64,000 bases of DNA from [Muricauda] lutisoli (nom. illeg.) (GTDB taxonomy: Bacteria; Bacteroidota; Bacteroidia; Flavobacteriales; Flavobacteriaceae): NCBI RefSeq assembly GCF_017313105.1, contig NZ_JAFLND010000001.1, forward strand, positions 1,178,001-1,242,000, given 5' to 3'. Below, in pieces: positions 55,401 through 64,000 of this stretch. The notes beneath the pieces were generated by a model that was given only the letters and a program-made list of their open reading frames with translations, did not search any database and had not been told where the DNA came from. How positions within the stretch are numbered: the first letter of the stretch is position 1; the number at the start of each line of letters is the position of its first letter. The translations under genes were made by a program, and so were the position numbers.

Positions 55401-56084
55401 ATGGCTCCCAAATCCCATGTTTTAGTAGTTTTGGCAATATTTTTTGCCTTACAAGCTACCTACGCTAATCAATGCGATAATTTTTATTCCAAAGTAACTT
55501 ATGCGCTCAGTCATGGTAAAAAGGCCATGGAAGCCACTAATTTTGAGCACCAAATGTACTACGCCGAAAGAGCTTTGACCGCTCTGGAAAAAGGTGAAAC
55601 ATTCATGGCAGAATGCACTTGCGTTAAAGCCAAGAACAAAACATTGGATGCCATGGAAACATTGGACAAGGCTATTGAACCCGCTGACTGGGAAGCCGGT
55701 AGGTTCTTCACCAAAAAAGCATTGGGCGAAATCAACGAATTGATTACCATTTTAGACCAATGTACGCTTGGAACTACAAACAGTGAAGCAACAGTTGAAG
55801 TGGAGGTTTCTGATGAAAAAGAAAACCCTGAAACTGAAGTTGCCGAAACAACTTCGGTAGCATCCATGGAACTGGAAATGATCAAAGTGTTCGAAAAACA
55901 CGCCGATGATAAACTCCGATCCGCCGAACAGGCCATTGAGCAATTGGTGGAACTTTCCAATTCCATCGGTTCAAGTCCAGGTAACAACCAAGACCCAAAT
56001 AGTTTGGCGGCACACCAAAAGGCTTATTTGGAGAAAGCCAAAAAACTATTGGAGGAAGGAATCAAAAATCTCAGCGGAGAATAA
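55401..56084 (+). CDS. Exported helical protein of unknown function
   Basis: 227 aa from ATG 55401 (a TTG two codons upstream is less likely). Signal peptide to TYAN. The mature protein is almost all helix: a four-Cys N-terminal half (NQCDNFYSKV, ECTCVKAKNKT, LDQCTLG) with TPR-like spacing, then an acidic linker (EVEVSDEKENPETEVAET) and a second helical part. The cysteines suggest disulfides in the periplasm. No family is assigned. Confidence 0.7.
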   Translation: MAPKSHVLVVLAIFFALQATYANQCDNFYSKVTYALSHGKKAMEATNFEHQMYYAERALTALEKGETFMAECTCVKAKNKTLDAMETLDKAIEPADWEAGRFFTKKALGEINELITILDQCTLGTTNSEATVEVEVSDEKENPETEVAETTSVASMELEMIKVFEKHADDKLRSAEQAIEQLVELSNSIGSSPGNNQDPNSLAAHQKAYLEKAKKLLEEGIKNLSGE

Positions 56085-56095
56085 TTCCTCCTTTT

Positions 56096-57787
56096 TTAAC
56101 GAATCAATTTTTTGTACTTGATACGCTTGGGCATGATATCCGTTCCCAAGCGTTTCTTTTTGTTCTCTTCGTAATCAGAGAAAGAACCTTCAAAGAAATA
56201 CACCTGTGAATCGCCTTCAAACGCAAGGATGTGTGTACAAATCCTATCCAAGAACCATCTGTCGTGGGAGATGATCACAGCACAGCCTGCAAAATTCTCC
56301 AAACCTTCTTCCAAGGCACGAAGCGTGTTCACATCCAAATCATTGGTAGGCTCATCCAAAAGCAGTACGTTACCCTCTTCTTTTAAGGTCATTGCCAAGT
56401 GGAGGCGGTTACGCTCACCACCAGAGAGCATACTCACTTTTTTATTCTGCTCGCTACCAGAGAAATTAAATCGGCTGAGATAAGCACGGGAATTCACCTG
56501 CTTCCCTCCCATCATAATCAATTCTTGGCTATCGCTAAAGTTTTCCCAGATGGTTTTCTCCGGGTCGATATTGGAGTGAGATTGGTCCACATAGGCCAAC
56601 TTTGCAGTTTCACCAACAATAAACTCCCCTTTGTCCGGGGTCTCTTCGCCCATGATCATTTTAAAAATGGTGGTCTTACCAGCACCGTTCGGACCAATAA
56701 TACCCACAATACCAGCTTGTGGTAATTTAAAGTTTAAGTCTTCATATAATAGTTTGTCCCCAAAAGCTTTGCTCACGCCCTTGGCCTCAATTACGTTAGT
56801 ACCCAAACGAGGTCCGTTCGGAATGTAAATCTCCAACTTCTCCTCGATTTGTTTTTGATCTTGGCTGAGCAGCTTGTCATAATTCTTTAAACGGGCCTTT
56901 TGTTTTGCCTGTCTTCCTTTAGCGCCTTGACGGACCCAGTCCAGCTCTCGTTCCAGTGTTTTTTGACGCTTGGAAGCTTGTTTGCTTTCTTGCTCCAATC
57001 GTTTTGCCTTTTGGTCCAACCAACTGGAATAGTTTCCTTTCCATGGAATTCCTTCTCCACGGTCCAGTTCCAAAATCCAACCAGCAACGTTATCCAAGAA
57101 ATAACGGTCGTGCGTTACGGCAATCACGGTTCCTTTATATTGTGCCAAATGGTGTTCCAACCAATGTACGGATTCGGCATCCAAGTGGTTCGTAGGCTCA
57201 TCCAGCAACAACACATCGGGCTCTTTCAACAACAAACGGCACAAGGCTACCCTTCTGCGTTCACCGCCGGAAAGCACGCTTATTTTTTTGTCGGATTCCG
57301 GAGTACGAAGGGCGTCCATCGCAATCTCCAATTTTGTGTCCAGTTCCCAAGCATTTGCCGCATCAATTTGATCTTGAAGCGCTGCTTGTTTGTCCATCAA
57401 CTTTTGCATCTTATCGGCGTCCTCATAAACTTCGGGCAAACCGAACATATCGTTGATTTTGTTGTACTCGTCCAAAATGGCCACGGTCTCCGCAACACCT
57501 TCCTTTACCACTTCCAGAACGGTCTTGTTCTCGTCCAACTGTGGCTCTTGCTCCAAATAACCAACAGAGTAACCTGGCGAGAACACCACATCACCCTGAT
57601 AATTTTTGTCCACGCCTGCGATTATTTTCAACAAAGTGGACTTACCCGAACCGTTTAGACCCAAAATCCCGATTTTGGCTCCGTAGAAAAAGCTTAGGTA
57701 AATATTTTTAAGTACAGGGGTATTGGCCGTTTTAAAGGTTTTGGTTACCCCAGACATTGAAAAAATGACTTTCTTATCGTCTGACAT
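56096..57787 (-). CDS. ettA: Energy-dependent translational throttle protein (ABC-F ATPase)
   Basis: A 563-aa soluble ABC-F protein that binds the ribosomal E site and gates the first elongation step by energy charge. It has two ABC modules: GLNGSGKST with LSGGERRR, and GPNGAGKTT with LSGGERNR; DEPTNHLD and DEPTNDLD Walker B motifs; and the P-site tRNA-interaction linker between them (SKQASKRQKTLERELDWVRQGAKGR). The EttA arm SYLGLPEV-type insertion is present as NDMFGLPEVYED. Length matches EttA. Confidence 0.95.
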   Translation of the reverse strand: MSDDKKVIFSMSGVTKTFKTANTPVLKNIYLSFFYGAKIGILGLNGSGKSTLLKIIAGVDKNYQGDVVFSPGYSVGYLEQEPQLDENKTVLEVVKEGVAETVAILDEYNKINDMFGLPEVYEDADKMQKLMDKQAALQDQIDAANAWELDTKLEIAMDALRTPESDKKISVLSGGERRRVALCRLLLKEPDVLLLDEPTNHLDAESVHWLEHHLAQYKGTVIAVTHDRYFLDNVAGWILELDRGEGIPWKGNYSSWLDQKAKRLEQESKQASKRQKTLERELDWVRQGAKGRQAKQKARLKNYDKLLSQDQKQIEEKLEIYIPNGPRLGTNVIEAKGVSKAFGDKLLYEDLNFKLPQAGIVGIIGPNGAGKTTIFKMIMGEETPDKGEFIVGETAKLAYVDQSHSNIDPEKTIWENFSDSQELIMMGGKQVNSRAYLSRFNFSGSEQNKKVSMLSGGERNRLHLAMTLKEEGNVLLLDEPTNDLDVNTLRALEEGLENFAGCAVIISHDRWFLDRICTHILAFEGDSQVYFFEGSFSDYEENKKKRLGTDIMPKRIKYKKLIR

Positions 57788-57820
57788 TTACTGTAAATTA
57801 AATTGTTTATGAAAAAGAGG

Positions 57821-58003
57821 CTACACTCTACCTTTAAGGGCATTGAAAACCCAAGCTACGGCAAAAAATCCTATTCCAACAGCAGCAAAGCCCCATCCTG
57901 CTACTTCATCATATTTAAAAGCTCCAAGTGCAATCATTCCCAAACCAACCAAAATCATGATCCATGTGGCATAGGCCAGCACTGTGTTCTTATTCATTCC
58001 CAT
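57821..58003 (-). CDS. CAL67264-family small membrane protein
   Basis: A 60-aa protein of two membrane helices (about 5-28 and 35-55), GLGMIALGAFKYDEVAGWGF and ending NALKGRV; it matches the small CAL67264 family of Flavobacteriaceae. An internal ATG at 57997 (MNKNTV) is an equally likely start. It follows no clear partner; ettA starts 33 bases downstream on the same strand, so they may share a transcript. Confidence 0.8.
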   Translation of the reverse strand: MGMNKNTVLAYATWIMILVGLGMIALGAFKYDEVAGWGFAAVGIGFFAVAWVFNALKGRV

Positions 58004-58069
58004 TGTATAAATTTCTGAAGAGTTTCAAATATCGTAAAAATCGGTCTAATGTAAAGTTATTATTAAGGA

Positions 58070-59053
58070 TTATGTTTCAAAAGGAAAGCTTACCCCGCAT
58101 TTTTTCCTTACCGTGTCCAATAACTCTGACAAATCAAGGCTGTTTTGATGCGACCATAGATCACTCTGGATCTTGTTTTCCTTCAAACATTTATGGACCT
58201 CCAGTATTTCGTAGTAATATCCGATACCCGTTAAAGGCAAACTGACTTCATTGCTTTCATCATCCTTCACCAAGATATATCCATCAGCTTCATGCCATCG
58301 TGGGTTCAAGAATAGCTCCCCGGCCGTACCGGATATTTCTGCCTCCATTTTAGAATGGCTTGTAAGTCCACTATAGAGTACTGATTGGGCATCTTTATAA
58401 TCAAAGATCATACTGGTCTGCAGCTCTGTACCGTTTTTATGGAATTTTGATGTAGCCATGATTTCATCTGGCATGCCCAACAACAAATAGGAAAGGAAAA
58501 TGGGGTAAATACCTATATCCAATATACTACCCGACGCCAAATCAGGGTTCAATAACCTGGAATCCAAACCTTTGTCCAAAGCATAGAAAGCAAAATCAGC
58601 GTGAATGTATTTTAAATCCCCCACAACACCATCATCCACAAGTTGCTTGACTTTTTGAATCGAAGGATTGAACCGAGACCACATAGCTTCCATCAAAAAA
58701 GCATTGTGCTTCTTTGAGGCGTTTACCTGTTCCATCACTTCTGCCCTATTGATGCCCATTGGTTTTTCGCACAAAACACCAATACCATTCTCCAAGGCCT
58801 TTACAGATAGATCTTTGTGAAAATTATGGGGTGTGGCAATATAAACCACATCCACTGTTCCCGATTCAAAGAGCTCATCGTAACTACCAAAAGCATTTTT
58901 GGCACCATATTCTTTTGCAAATTCCTGTGCCCGTTCCAAGGATCGGGACGCTACCGAAGTAACTTCGGCATCTTCCACCAGTTGAAGGTCTTCGATAAAT
59001 TTTCTAGCTATTTTTCCTGGGCCTACAACGCCCCATCTTATTTTGGTTTCCAT
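58070..59053 (-). CDS. Gfo/Idh/MocA-family oxidoreductase
   Basis: 327 aa from ATG 59053 (TTG 59062 rejected). N-terminal Rossmann fold GVVGPGKIARKF with the GxGxxA-type loop, CEKPMG with the conserved Lys, and the C-terminal alpha/beta domain (DIGIYPIFL) forming the substrate pocket. Dehydrogenases of this family oxidise sugars, inositols, trans-dihydrodiols or reduce biliverdin. MWSRFNPSIQKVKQLV resembles the dimeric dihydrodiol/1,5-anhydro-D-fructose dehydrogenase branch; substrate open. Confidence 0.85.
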   Translation of the reverse strand: METKIRWGVVGPGKIARKFIEDLQLVEDAEVTSVASRSLERAQEFAKEYGAKNAFGSYDELFESGTVDVVYIATPHNFHKDLSVKALENGIGVLCEKPMGINRAEVMEQVNASKKHNAFLMEAMWSRFNPSIQKVKQLVDDGVVGDLKYIHADFAFYALDKGLDSRLLNPDLASGSILDIGIYPIFLSYLLLGMPDEIMATSKFHKNGTELQTSMIFDYKDAQSVLYSGLTSHSKMEAEISGTAGELFLNPRWHEADGYILVKDDESNEVSLPLTGIGYYYEILEVHKCLKENKIQSDLWSHQNSLDLSELLDTVRKKCGVSFPFET

Positions 59054-59117
59054 ATAAACCAAAAGTAATAATTATAACTCCGTATCTTTAACCAACTAAA
59101 ATGAATTCTCAAAAAGA

Positions 59118-60746
59118 ATGGATATAAACTTCAATAAAAACGAAGATCAAAATAAATTAAAGCTTTCCGAACTGAAGCGGAAATTGGCAAAAGTGAAACT
59201 TGGTGGTGGTAAAAACCGTATTGAAAAACACCATGCCAAAGGCAAAATGACGGCAAGAGAGCGTATTGAGTATTTACTGGACGATGATGCGGAATCCATT
59301 GAAATAGGCGCCTTTGCCGGAGAGGATATGTACGAGGAGCATGGTGGATGCCCTTCTGGCGGTGTTGTCGTAAAGGTTGGGTATGTGCAAGGCAAACAAT
59401 GTGTTGTAGTTGCCAATGATGCCACGGTAAAAGCAGGGGCTTGGTTCCCTATCACGGGAAAAAAGAATCTACGTGCCCAAGAAATTTCCATAGAAAACAG
59501 GCTCCCGATTATTTATTTGGTGGACAGTGCAGGGGTTTACTTGCCCATGCAAGATGAAATATTTCCCGATAAGGAACATTTTGGCCGCATTTTCAGGAAC
59601 AATGCCGTAATGAGCAGTATGGGCATCACCCAAATTGCAGCGGTAATGGGCAGCTGTGTTGCTGGGGGTGCATACTTGCCCATTATGAGCGACGAGGCCT
59701 TGATCGTGGACAAAACAGGAAGTATTTTTTTAGCAGGAAGTTATTTGGTGAAAGCTGCTATTGGGGAATCCATTGACAATGAAACCTTGGGTGGCGCTAC
59801 CACACACTCGGAAATTAGCGGGGTAACCGATTACAAAGCCAAAGACGATAAAGATGCCTTGGACAAAATCAAAAACATAGTAGATAAAATAGGAGATTTT
59901 GATAAGGCCGGGTTCAACAGGGTCGAGGCGAAAAAACCAGCAGAAAACCCCGATGATATTTTTGGACTGTTACCTGCATCACGCAGTGACCAATACGATA
60001 TGCTTGAAATTATAAAACGTTTGGTGGACGATTCTGAATTTGAGCAATACAAAGAAGGATACGGACAAACTATTTTAACGGGCTATGCACGAATCGACGG
60101 CTGGGCCGTGGGCATTGTGGCCAATCAACGAAAAGTGGTGAAGACCAAAAAAGGCGAAATGCAATTTGGTGGTGTCATCTATTCAGATTCTGCGGACAAG
60201 GCCACCCGATTTATCGCCAATTGCAATCAAAAGAAAATTCCTCTTGTTTTTTTACAAGATGTTACTGGTTTTATGGTGGGCAGTAAAAGTGAGCACGGTG
60301 GCATTATTAAGGACGGTGCCAAAATGGTAAATGCCGTGAGCAATTCGGTAGTGCCCAAATTCACCATTGTGATCGGCAACAGTTATGGAGCCGGAAACTA
60401 TGCCATGTGCGGTAAAGCCTATGATCCACGATTGATCGTAGCATGGCCCAGTGCCGAACTTGCGGTAATGAGCGGAAATTCGGCTGCCAAAGTGCTTTTA
60501 CAAATTGAAAAAGCCAGTTTGGAGAAAAGCGGTAAACCTGTTGATGCCGAAAAGGAAAAAGAGCTATTCGATAAAATTAAAAAGCGCTACGACGATCAAA
60601 TATCACCCTATTATGCGGCTGCAAGGCTTTGGACCGATGCCATCATAAATCCATTGGATACCCGTAAATGGATTTCCATGGGCATTGAGGCCGCGAACCA
60701 TGCACCTATCAAGAAAAAGTTCAATATGGGCGTACTTCAAGTATAA
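59118..60746 (+). CDS. Acyl-CoA carboxylase beta (carboxyltransferase) subunit
   Basis: A 542-aa biotin-dependent carboxyltransferase. It carries MTARERIEYLLDD, the N-domain GSCVAGGAYLPIMSDEA oxyanion region, and the C-domain QDVTGFMVGSKSEHGGIIKDGAKMV and NSYGAGNYAMCGKAYDPR. These are closest to the methylcrotonyl-CoA/geranyl-CoA carboxylase beta subunits of leucine degradation, but propionyl-CoA carboxylase cannot be excluded. The alpha (biotin carboxylase) partner is not in this window, an unusual arrangement for mcc. It is convergent with the plug-TPR genes. Confidence 0.9.
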   Translation: MDINFNKNEDQNKLKLSELKRKLAKVKLGGGKNRIEKHHAKGKMTARERIEYLLDDDAESIEIGAFAGEDMYEEHGGCPSGGVVVKVGYVQGKQCVVVANDATVKAGAWFPITGKKNLRAQEISIENRLPIIYLVDSAGVYLPMQDEIFPDKEHFGRIFRNNAVMSSMGITQIAAVMGSCVAGGAYLPIMSDEALIVDKTGSIFLAGSYLVKAAIGESIDNETLGGATTHSEISGVTDYKAKDDKDALDKIKNIVDKIGDFDKAGFNRVEAKKPAENPDDIFGLLPASRSDQYDMLEIIKRLVDDSEFEQYKEGYGQTILTGYARIDGWAVGIVANQRKVVKTKKGEMQFGGVIYSDSADKATRFIANCNQKKIPLVFLQDVTGFMVGSKSEHGGIIKDGAKMVNAVSNSVVPKFTIVIGNSYGAGNYAMCGKAYDPRLIVAWPSAELAVMSGNSAAKVLLQIEKASLEKSGKPVDAEKEKELFDKIKKRYDDQISPYYAAARLWTDAIINPLDTRKWISMGIEAANHAPIKKKFNMGVLQV

Positions 60747-60749
60747 TCC

Positions 60750-62486
60750 TTATCTGCTACTTTGCACAAGTCTTGATGGGAGATTAAAATCGAACAAATG
60801 TTGGTTGGCCCCTTTTGTTCCCAACCGATATACGTTGATTTCCTTGCTCTGCAACTTGCTACCATAATTTCGATAGATGGTCACTTTAAGGTAAGATGGT
60901 GTCAATTGTTTGTTGCCGTGGTATGTGGTATTTACCTTCCATGTTCCCTGTAGTTCATCATCCAATAAAAAGTCGGACATGGAGTACCCTAGTTTTTTTT
61001 CCGATCGTATGCGTTCCGGCATTTCCACCAAAGTATGCTTCCAGTTGAAATATTGGTTATCCGGGTTTACAAACTGCAGGTCGAATTCCGCTTCGGAATC
61101 GTTCCATTCAAACACCAGTCTTGTGGAAAATTGTTCCAACAAACCATTTGTATTGGATTCTTTTTGTGTGTCGAACAGGTCTTCCATTTCTCTTTCTATC
61201 ATTTGAGAAAGCTCCGTGCTATCGGAAGAAATCAATCCTTCGTCAATCAAATAGGCAAGTCTCGCATATACTGAATTTGCTTGGTCCCTATCACCAATAT
61301 TTTGGTAACTTTTCGCCAAATCAATAAAGCTTTGCGTATAATCTGGTCGCAACAGATATGCCTTCTTGTACATGTGGTGTGCATGCTCGAATCTAGATTG
61401 GGATTCATAAATAAATGCCAATGTTTTTATCCAAACTGGATTTGATTCAAAATATGGTAATCCGTCCTTCAAGATGGTATCTGCGGATACCTCGCCGTAT
61501 TTTTCGAAAAACAGTTTATAGGAGTCCAAATAAAAATATGGGATGCCCGAGAAATCTTGTCGATACTTTTGATATATCCCAAAAGCGTTTTCAAGATTGG
61601 AGGAATTTTCCATTTCCTTTAAATAGGTTGGCAATTCGTTTTTTATTTCCGACCGAGAAACCACTTTACCGGTTACAAAATTGTTCCTGAGTCTAGCCTG
61701 ATCGTAGTATTTTGAACTATTCTTCTCTCTTAATCCATGAACCCCATTTGAGGTGTTTATAATCACCACTCCCCCGCGAGCAATGGGACCATATCGCCAA
61801 ACCGCTTGAACACCAGGAATTATGCCTACTCGCTTGATATTGGAAACATCTAACCAAATTGGTGGGTCGTTAAAAATATTACCGTCGACCTCGAACAAAG
61901 CTGGACTTTTGTTGTTTGATGTAGCACCTCCCCTTAAAAACAGGGTGCGAACAAATTGTCCAGTGAAAGAATTAAAGTGATTTTCCACTTTTATACCCGA
62001 CCTTCGACTTGCAATGGCATGCAACACATCGGAACCTTGATTGAACTCGGATCCATCTATCACCTTTAGGTGATAGGCCGTGCTTGCAGGACTTAAGTAT
62101 CCAAATGACGTATTTACAATTGAAGAATCCTTATTATAATTCATAGCGAGATTCTTCTGCTTGCTGATTTTCTCCGTAACCACAACTTCATCCAACATTT
62201 CCACCTTGGGCAGCATAGCAATATTTAAAATCCTGGTCACATCCTCAACAATAATGGTGAGTGTATCCATACCCACGTATGTAAAACGCAATTCCTCACG
62301 AGGGGAGGCCTTTATGTTGTATCTACCCTCCTTGTCGGTTGACGTGCCTGATTCTGTGGTCAAATTGGTCACATGTACATTGGACAACGGATTATCACCA
62401 TCCGTCACACGTCCGGTAATGGTATTTTGTGCTAGACCTGAGGTCAGGGTAAATACAAGAAACAATATGGAACAAACAGCTTTCAA
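60750..62486 (-). CDS. Plug-domain/TPR/DUF2135-like exported protein, paralogue 1
   Basis: A 578-aa protein starting at TTG, which gives a perfect signal peptide (MKAVCSILFLVFTLTSGLAQ); no ATG occurs before residue ~70. Order: CarboxypepD_reg-like domain ~21-95 (ITGRVTDGDNPLSNVHV), TonB plug ~100-240 (FLRGGATSNNKSPALFEVDG, GGVVIINTSNG), helical TPR-like region ~280-420 (AHHMYKKAYLLRPDYTQSFIDLAKSY), and a C-terminal beta domain ~450-570 (VFEWNDSEAEFDLQFVNPDN) resembling DUF2135. The TonB barrel is absent. The TTG overlaps the TGA of the neighbouring paralogue, so they are coupled. I infer a periplasmic or outer-membrane-associated adaptor. Confidence 0.8.
   Translation of the reverse strand: MKAVCSILFLVFTLTSGLAQNTITGRVTDGDNPLSNVHVTNLTTESGTSTDKEGRYNIKASPREELRFTYVGMDTLTIIVEDVTRILNIAMLPKVEMLDEVVVTEKISKQKNLAMNYNKDSSIVNTSFGYLSPASTAYHLKVIDGSEFNQGSDVLHAIASRRSGIKVENHFNSFTGQFVRTLFLRGGATSNNKSPALFEVDGNIFNDPPIWLDVSNIKRVGIIPGVQAVWRYGPIARGGVVIINTSNGVHGLREKNSSKYYDQARLRNNFVTGKVVSRSEIKNELPTYLKEMENSSNLENAFGIYQKYRQDFSGIPYFYLDSYKLFFEKYGEVSADTILKDGLPYFESNPVWIKTLAFIYESQSRFEHAHHMYKKAYLLRPDYTQSFIDLAKSYQNIGDRDQANSVYARLAYLIDEGLISSDSTELSQMIEREMEDLFDTQKESNTNGLLEQFSTRLVFEWNDSEAEFDLQFVNPDNQYFNWKHTLVEMPERIRSEKKLGYSMSDFLLDDELQGTWKVNTTYHGNKQLTPSYLKVTIYRNYGSKLQSKEINVYRLGTKGANQHLFDFNLPSRLVQSSR
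61018..61130. repeat. 113-bp near-identical segment shared by the two paralogues (copy 1)
   Basis: Matches 62745-62857 with only two differences in 113 bases, while adjacent sequence is clearly more diverged; it encodes the DUF2135-like core of the two tandem genes. Confidence 0.85.
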
Positions 62487-64000
62487 TTATTGGCTACCTT
62501 GGTTGTGAGGTTGAAATCGAACAAATGTTGATTGGCCCCTTTGGTACCCATACGAAACACTTTAATTTCTTTGCTTTGCAATTTGCTGCCGTAGTTACGG
62601 TAAATGGTCACTTTTAAGTAAGATGGCGTTAATTGTTTGTTGCCGTGATAGGTGGCATTCACTTTCCAAATACCCGGCAGCTCCTCATCCAGTATAAAAT
62701 CGGCCATAGAATAGCCAAATTTCTTTTCGGACCTGATTCGTTCAGGCATTTCCACCAAAGTATGCTTCCAGTTGAAATATTGGTTAGCCGGGTTTACAAA
62801 CTGCAGGTCGAATTCCGCTTCGGAGTCGTTCCATTCAAACACCAGTCTTGTGGAAAAGTCATCTTCCTCATACTTCTTCCTGTTTTTGATCTTCAGCGTA
62901 CTGTTTTCCAATTTGAACAAATTCTTCACCTCTCGCTTCATGATCATGCCCAATTCCATACTATCAACGGGCAGCATTCCCTCATCCTGAAGATAGGCAT
63001 GTCTTGCATACAGGGTGGTAGCCGATTTTGGCTCGCCCACATTGCGATAGCTGTTGGCCATATCGATAAAGCTCTGGGCATAATCCGGACGTAAACAGTA
63101 TATTTTTTTATAAATGTCATGGGCCTTATCGAACCGCTCTTCTTTTTCCAAAGTATAGGCAAGAGCTTTTAACATTACTGGGTTTTTATCCATTGCTTCA
63201 ATAAACTCCTCCATAATTTTATTGGCAAAGTCCTCTTCTCCTTCTTGCTCGAAAAAATAAGCGTAGGAATCCAATAGAAAATGAGGATGACTACCATAGA
63301 TAGCCCGGTTGTTGTTGTATATGGTTTTTGCTTCTGCCACCGAGCTACTTTTTCGAAGTTGTTCCGAATAATTGGGCAATGTCTGATTGGTCACGTTTCC
63401 TGTAACATCGCCTTTCTTTACAAAGTTGTTACGAAGCTTTGCATGATCATAAGGCTTATTGTTTTCTCTAGGGGTAATGGTTCCAGTTTTCGTGTTGATC
63501 ACAACAACACCCCCTAAACCAAGTGTACCATAAAGAGAGGTCGCGATTAATGAAGGAATAAAAGCCATCCTTTTTATATTTCCAACGAACTGAAAGCAAT
63601 CCACTTTACTTAAAACCATGCCATCCACATCAAAAACAGCTTTTCTTGGGAAGTTTATACTTTGTAGCCCTCTCATGGATACAATAAGTTCACCCTTTGG
63701 GCTGCAGTATGATTTTACTCCAGCAAATTGACCTTGAATGGCCAAACTTAAGTTGAGTTCTTGATTTAATTCTTCCTCATCGAGAATTCTCATTGAAAAG
63801 GCTGTGGCTTCCTTATCCATAAAACCAAAAGCTGATTTTATAATATTTGGATTGGAATCATATTGCAATTTCATTTCCTTTTGACCTTTTAAGATCGTTT
63901 TGGATACCGTTACCTCATCCAGTTCCTCGACCTTGGGGTTCATTGTTACATTCAGAATTCGAGTAACATCCTCCACCATGATCGTTACGGTATCCATACC
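62483..64000 (-). CDS. Plug-domain/TPR/DUF2135-like protein, paralogue 2, cut by the window edge
   Basis: At least 505 codons are open to the edge (GMDTVTIMVEDVTRILNV...), so the signal peptide and most of the CarboxypepD_reg domain lie outside. The remaining order is as in paralogue 1: plug (MRGLQSINFPRKAVFDVDG, GGVVVINTKTG), TPR-like region (AHDIYKKIYCLRPDYAQSF) and C-terminal DUF2135-like beta domain. The C-terminal ~115 residues are nearly identical to paralogue 1, the plug is much more diverged. The TGA stop overlaps the TTG start of paralogue 1 (TTGA). Confidence 0.8.
   Translation of the reverse strand, partial: GMDTVTIMVEDVTRILNVTMNPKVEELDEVTVSKTILKGQKEMKLQYDSNPNIIKSAFGFMDKEATAFSMRILDEEELNQELNLSLAIQGQFAGVKSYCSPKGELIVSMRGLQSINFPRKAVFDVDGMVLSKVDCFQFVGNIKRMAFIPSLIATSLYGTLGLGGVVVINTKTGTITPRENNKPYDHAKLRNNFVKKGDVTGNVTNQTLPNYSEQLRKSSSVAEAKTIYNNNRAIYGSHPHFLLDSYAYFFEQEGEEDFANKIMEEFIEAMDKNPVMLKALAYTLEKEERFDKAHDIYKKIYCLRPDYAQSFIDMANSYRNVGEPKSATTLYARHAYLQDEGMLPVDSMELGMIMKREVKNLFKLENSTLKIKNRKKYEEDDFSTRLVFEWNDSEAEFDLQFVNPANQYFNWKHTLVEMPERIRSEKKFGYSMADFILDEELPGIWKVNATYHGNKQLTPSYLKVTIYRNYGSKLQSKEIKVFRMGTKGANQHLFDFNLTTKVANN
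62745..62857. repeat. 113-bp near-identical segment shared by the two paralogues (copy 2)
   Basis: Counterpart of 61018-61130; the two substitutions are T/G and A/G. The block suggests recent gene conversion between the tandem genes. Confidence 0.85.

Noticed and set aside
56900..57658. 252-codon plus-strand ORF opposite ettA
   Set aside because: Antisense of a fully conserved ABC-F gene.
1..64000. rRNA or tRNA genes, prophage, transposases
   Set aside because: No tRNA T-arm/CCA pattern, rRNA core sequence, integrase or transposase reading frame was seen.

Overview
The window looks like a chromosomal segment of a marine-type member of the Flavobacteriaceae (Bacteroidota), probably close to Muricauda/Allomuricauda/Flagellimonas. 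The evidence is: CAL67264-type and DUF4834-type small proteins, SusC-like plug and CarboxypepD_reg domains, start codons with almost no Shine-Dalgarno sequences, several -7 boxes matching the Bacteroidota consensus TAnnTTTG, and many conserved flavobacterial proteins of unknown role. No rRNA, tRNA, CRISPR array, transposase or prophage gene was seen.

Layout. 1-6.7 kb: an SGNH hydrolase, a small conserved protein, a GT2 glycosyltransferase, then a tightly packed run of a BatA-like membrane protein, a dihydroorotase homologue that has lost metal-binding histidines, a small membrane protein and a serine esterase. 7-9 kb: a lipoprotein with cadherin-like domains and BspA/DUF285 repeats. 9-17 kb: housekeeping genes (PhnP-like MBL hydrolase, BCP peroxiredoxin, a cysteine-free endonuclease III, an ECF sigma factor with a 47-aa companion ORF, UvrA). 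17.2-18.4 kb: an extremely Arg/Ser-rich exported protein behind a textbook sigma-54 promoter. 18.5-24 kb: a minus-strand overlapping cluster (YfhO-like membrane protein, GT4, flippase) probably for a surface glycan, preceded by a DUF4834 gene. 24-26.2 kb: an outer-membrane barrel-like protein and a GNAT-like protein.

26.2-34.7 kb is the most accessory-looking part: small exported proteins and lipoproteins, membrane proteins, an ABM-domain protein, an HMA-CDF transporter, a VOC protein, a Crp-type regulator with a palindrome next to it and an M20 amidohydrolase. One of the small genes is bracketed by two 135-bp imperfect direct repeats. 34.7-37.2 kb holds two PLP enzymes that fit synthesis of the sulfonolipid capnine. 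37-43.3 kb: S9 peptidase, YbaB, threonine aldolase, a large zinc protease. 43.5-46.8 kb: a circularly permuted ATP-grasp / alpha-E / transglutaminase trio. 46.9-48.3 kb: prfB with its programmed +1 frameshift, and an ArsC-like protein. 48.4-60.7 kb: exported proteins, a TonB-dependent receptor, FumC, EttA, a Gfo/Idh/MocA oxidoreductase and a carboxyltransferase beta subunit.

60.75 kb to the end: two tandem paralogues (the second cut by the window edge) with an unusual architecture: CarboxypepD_reg plus TonB plug domain, but TPR-like and DUF2135-like domains where the beta-barrel should be. Together with the sigma-54-driven RS-rich protein, the repeat-flanked gene and the probable capnine genes these are the best candidates for new biology.
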